Source: Streptomyces bungoensis (GTDB lineage: Bacteria > Actinomycetota > Actinomycetes > Streptomycetales > Streptomycetaceae). From it: 64,000 bases of DNA. Every line of letters starts with the position of its first letter. Position 1 is the stretch's first letter. Both the position numbers and the translations under genes were made by a program. This document shows, in pieces, positions 60,962-64,000 of the stretch. The notes beneath the pieces are model-generated. The model did not search any database, had not been told where the DNA came from, and saw nothing but the letters and a program-made list of their open reading frames with translations. The stretch is from positions 257,006 through 321,005 of the forward strand of contig NZ_KQ948855.1 in assembly GCF_001514215.1 (NCBI RefSeq), in the 5' to 3' direction.

Positions 60962-63900
60962 GTGCACCCCAGACCCCGGTTCCGCCCGCGCGGAACACGA
61001 AGATCACGCCTGCTCACCCCCCTCCTCACCTCCACCCTGGCCGCCGCGCTGCTCAGCACCCTGGTGGTCCATCCCGATCCGCTCCACCGGCACGACGGCA
61101 TCGCACTCGCGGCGGACAGCTACGACGGCTTCGACACCAAGGCCGCCGAGCAACTGCGCCAGGACCAGTGCCTGATGGCGGGTGTCGCGCGACTGGGCGG
61201 ACCGACCATGTCCGGCATCGCGCGCGACGCCCTCAACCAGCCGGCGGACGCCCTGCACACGGCGGCGAACCGGGAGTACTGGAACGACACCCCGCTGTCC
61301 AAGGCGTTCGACCAGGACAGGGCCCTGCTGGACAAGGACTCCGACGCCCGCGCCAAGCGCCGCGACGCCTGGAAGGCCCCGCTCAGCGGCCTGGCGACGC
61401 CCGGCGGGTTCACGGTCACCGGGTTCGAGTGGCCGCCGTCGTCCTCCGACGAGGGCGGCGACTTCTTCGACCGCACCGGCCTGCCGCAGTGGTCCGGCGA
61501 GCAGTGGTGGCGGAGCGAGGGCACCTTCTACGACGACCCGACCCCGAAGGCCGACGAGGCCACGGTGAAGGCCGTCAAGGACCTCGGCACGCCCCTGTAC
61601 GGCAAGGACCCGGACGCCACCTCGCCCAACTGGAACCGGGACTACGAGGAGCACCAGGCCTGGGACCACCTGGTGAACTGGGACCTGGAGCCCACGGGCG
61701 CGGACAACGCCCGCCTCTTCCTGAGCTCGGGCGGTTTCGCCCGCACCGCCCCGGAACCGGGCAGCCTCGAGTTCCGGGTGGCCGTCGAGGACCTGAAGTC
61801 CCGCTTCGCCACCTGTGCCTGGCGCGGCCCGGTGGACCCCGACCGGGTGCTCGGCAAGGAGGTCGCCACCGCGTCGGACGAGTGGCAGCAGGAGATCGCC
61901 TCCCAGGCCACGCAGCGCACCCAGGTCCTGGACGCGAACAAGGACGCCACCAAGGCCCTGACGGCCGGTGCCACGGCCATGGGAGAGCTGCTCGCCCAGT
62001 CCTGGACCGCCGACCACCTCACGCGCTGGCAGGACTACTGGAGCGCCGGCGGCATCGGCTGGATCGGTGACGCCCCGCTGGAGATCCAGGTGCCGGGGGC
62101 CACGGGCAAGTGCCTGGACGTCCAGGGCGGCGCGAAGACCAACGGCACCCCGGTGCAGATCTACACCTGCAACGGCGGCGACGCCCAGCGCTGGCAGCTG
62201 TGGGGCTCCTACGACGGCGGCTACACCCTGCGCAACGTCAACTCGGGCAAGTGCCTGGAGGTGGCGAACGGCGCCAACGCCAACGGCACCAAGATCCAGA
62301 TCCAGACCTGTGGCAGCGGCAAGGCCCAGCAGTGGACGTTCGACGTCCGCGCCGCCGGTGAGCTGCGCAACGCCGCGACGGACAAGTGCCTGAACCTGGC
62401 CGCGTTCGACAACGGCAAGGACGCCCAGCTCTCCACCTGCAACGGCAGCACGGCCCAGAAGGTGCGGATCGTCCCCAAGGGCCACACGGGCGACGGCAAG
62501 CCGAGCTACCCGGACAAGGCCCAGTTCGACAAGGCCAAGAAGGGCATCACGGCCGCCCAGGCGGCCGCCAAGACACAGCTCACCGCTCTCCAGACGCAGC
62601 TGACGGCCGCGCAGAAGGCGGCGGCGACGTCGAACACGGCGATCCAGGCCGCCTACGGCATCGCCGACGCAAACGGCGCGCCGCGCGGCCGGGGTCTGCT
62701 GGTCGGCCAGCAGAAGGACCAGGTCACCCAGGGCGCGGTGGCCGCGCTGCAGGCGCTGGAGAAGGCCGGTGAGACGGCCGAGGCCGCGACCCGCGCCTCC
62801 GCCGGGGACAGCGAGACCATCGCCCAGCGGGCGCTGGCCCAGGCCGCGCAGTCGAAGGCGGAGTTCCGCAAGGAGGCCGCGAAGACGGCCGAGCTGCAGG
62901 CCAAGGCCGCGGCCGACGCGGCGAAGGTCCACCGGGACAACGCCAAGAAGGACAAGGAGACCGCCGAGGCCAAGCTCGCGGTCGCGGTGACGGCCGAGGG
63001 CGACGCGAAGGCGGCCGCCGCCGACGCCCACGCCAAGCGGCTTGCCGCCGAGGCCGAGGAGAAGACGGCCAAGGCGGAGAAGGAGACGGCCGCCGCCAAG
63101 CAGGCCGAGGCGGCACAGCACAAGCAGAACGCCCAGGCCCAGGCATCGAAGGCCGCGGACGCCAAGGACAAGGCGGAGGCGGCGGAGAAGACCGCCGAGG
63201 GCAAGCGCGACGACGCGGTCACGGCGAAGGACCACGCGGCGGCCATGCGCGACGACGCCTGGGACGCCGAGCAGAAGGCCGAAGCGGCGCGTGCCAAGGC
63301 CGACGCCAAGGGTGCCTACGCCGACTCCCTGGACTCCGGGGACGCGGCCGACGCGGCCCGTGCCGCGGCCAACGAGGCGGACCAGCACGCCGACGACGCC
63401 GAAGCGGCAGCGGCGAACGCCCGCTCCGAGGCCGACGCCGCCACCCAGGCAGCCGCCGACGCGGATGCCGCCGCGACGCGCGCCGAGGCGGCCGCCAAGC
63501 GGGCCCGCTCCGACGCGGACGCCGCCCAGGCCGACAAGCTCAAGGCCGACGCGGCCGTGAAGACCGCGACCAGCGCCGCCGCCGACGCGATCAAGGCGTC
63601 CCAGGACGCCGCCGCCGAGGCCAAGACGGCCGTCAAACTCGCCGACGAGGCCGAACAGCACGCCAAGGACGCCAAGACCGAGGCCGACGCCGCCAACACC
63701 GAGGCCGGCAAGGCACTCGCGGCATCAGCGAAAGCGGCCGGCTTCGCCCACGTCACCGCACAGGCCGCCGTGGACGCCGGCAAGGCGGCCGAACAGGTCG
63801 CCAACCCCGCCAACGACGCCATCCAGCTCGGCTCCGCTTACGTCGACACCGACTCCGCCGCCGGCCTCGTCGTCCTGACCGGCCAGGCGTCGAAGACCAT

Positions 63901-64000
63901 CGCGGAGCAGCAGCAGGCCGTCGCCGACGCCCACGCCAAGAACGCGGCAGCAGAGGCCCAGGCGGCCAAGAACCTCGCCGACCAGGCGAAGGGGGATGCG
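60962..64000 (+). CDS. Large secreted ricin-lectin / Ala-rich coiled-coil protein, 5' part
   Basis: First 1013 codons of a protein running off the right edge. GTG 60962 follows GAGAGGGA. A signal peptide or anchor (LLTPLLTSTLAAALLSTLVV) is followed by an unrecognised ~340-residue domain, then a ricin-type beta-trefoil (about residues 375-510) with CNGGDAQRWQLW, CGSGKAQQWTFD and a third, Trp-less CNGSTAQKV repeat. The remaining ~500 residues are an Ala/Lys/Asp/Glu heptad-rich coiled coil typical of long filamentous toxin carriers. Such Streptomyces proteins usually end in a variable toxin domain, which would lie beyond the window. Function inferred from architecture only. Confidence 0.8.
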   Translation, partial: MHPRPRFRPRGTRRSRLLTPLLTSTLAAALLSTLVVHPDPLHRHDGIALAADSYDGFDTKAAEQLRQDQCLMAGVARLGGPTMSGIARDALNQPADALHTAANREYWNDTPLSKAFDQDRALLDKDSDARAKRRDAWKAPLSGLATPGGFTVTGFEWPPSSSDEGGDFFDRTGLPQWSGEQWWRSEGTFYDDPTPKADEATVKAVKDLGTPLYGKDPDATSPNWNRDYEEHQAWDHLVNWDLEPTGADNARLFLSSGGFARTAPEPGSLEFRVAVEDLKSRFATCAWRGPVDPDRVLGKEVATASDEWQQEIASQATQRTQVLDANKDATKALTAGATAMGELLAQSWTADHLTRWQDYWSAGGIGWIGDAPLEIQVPGATGKCLDVQGGAKTNGTPVQIYTCNGGDAQRWQLWGSYDGGYTLRNVNSGKCLEVANGANANGTKIQIQTCGSGKAQQWTFDVRAAGELRNAATDKCLNLAAFDNGKDAQLSTCNGSTAQKVRIVPKGHTGDGKPSYPDKAQFDKAKKGITAAQAAAKTQLTALQTQLTAAQKAAATSNTAIQAAYGIADANGAPRGRGLLVGQQKDQVTQGAVAALQALEKAGETAEAATRASAGDSETIAQRALAQAAQSKAEFRKEAAKTAELQAKAAADAAKVHRDNAKKDKETAEAKLAVAVTAEGDAKAAAADAHAKRLAAEAEEKTAKAEKETAAAKQAEAAQHKQNAQAQASKAADAKDKAEAAEKTAEGKRDDAVTAKDHAAAMRDDAWDAEQKAEAARAKADAKGAYADSLDSGDAADAARAAANEADQHADDAEAAAANARSEADAATQAAADADAAATRAEAAAKRARSDADAAQADKLKADAAVKTATSAAADAIKASQDAAAEAKTAVKLADEAEQHAKDAKTEADAANTEAGKALAASAKAAGFAHVTAQAAVDAGKAAEQVANPANDAIQLGSAYVDTDSAAGLVVLTGQASKTIAEQQQAVADAHAKNAAAEAQAAKNLADQAKGDA

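Noticed and set aside
61004..63661. 885-residue minus-strand open frame
   Set aside because: Gly/Leu/Val/Arg-rich shadow of the coiled-coil protein; no start signal and no recognisable domain.

Overview
The window reads as chromosomal DNA of a Streptomyces (high-GC actinobacterium): very high GC with strong third-position bias, many GTG/TTG starts, 4-bp ATGA/GTGA gene overlaps, DUF397/XRE regulator pairs, a groES-groEL1 operon with CIRCE operators and a His-rich GroEL tail, and a tsaB-rimI-tsaD / tsaE-alr-nnrD-acpS-glmS block typical of the genus.

Left third (1-31.2 kb), accessory defence island. It is framed by a BREX type 2 (phage growth limitation, Pgl) system: pglX at 1.7-5.5 kb and the tightly overlapping pglY-pglZ-brxD-brxHI operon at 21.0-31.2 kb. 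No pglW kinase gene lies in the window. The 15 kb between the two halves carries an XRE/DUF397 pair, a winged-helix protein, a three-gene operon ending in a CHAT-protease/STAND-ATPase/TPR protein, three consecutive genes for membrane-anchored proteins sharing an unusual Q-[HR]-x-G...C-x3/4-C motif, a polymorphic toxin with a restriction-endonuclease-fold domain plus probable immunity gene, a HATPase regulator, and a YefM/YoeB toxin-antitoxin pair. The TA pair is divergent from pglY and shares its upstream region, which holds two matching operator palindromes.

Middle (31.2-47 kb), return to core plus carbohydrate genes: groES-groEL1, two polysaccharide-deacetylase lipoproteins, a methyltransferase, a Tat-exported GH106-like rhamnosidase flanked by similar palindromes, an ECF42-type sigma factor with its DGPF/YCII partner, an FG-GAP protein, an LCP-family protein, and a GH10-CBM2 xylanase beside a LacI regulator.

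At 47.17-47.24 kb is a complete but atypical tRNA-Gly(UCC) on the minus strand, with a T-loop lacking the usual T-psi-C and a strong terminator directly behind it. It is a candidate for a non-translational tRNA supplying glycine to the cell wall.

Right third (47.3-64 kb), housekeeping: tRNA t6A modification (tsaB, tsaD, tsaE), rimI, alanine racemase, NAD(P)HX repair (nnrD, with a 198-bp tandem duplication of its 3' end), acpS and glmS. Among these sit a small gene behind an iron box, a protein with an internal duplication, a secreted TNT-domain (NADase-type) protein, and the start of a large secreted ricin-lectin/coiled-coil protein that runs off the right edge.
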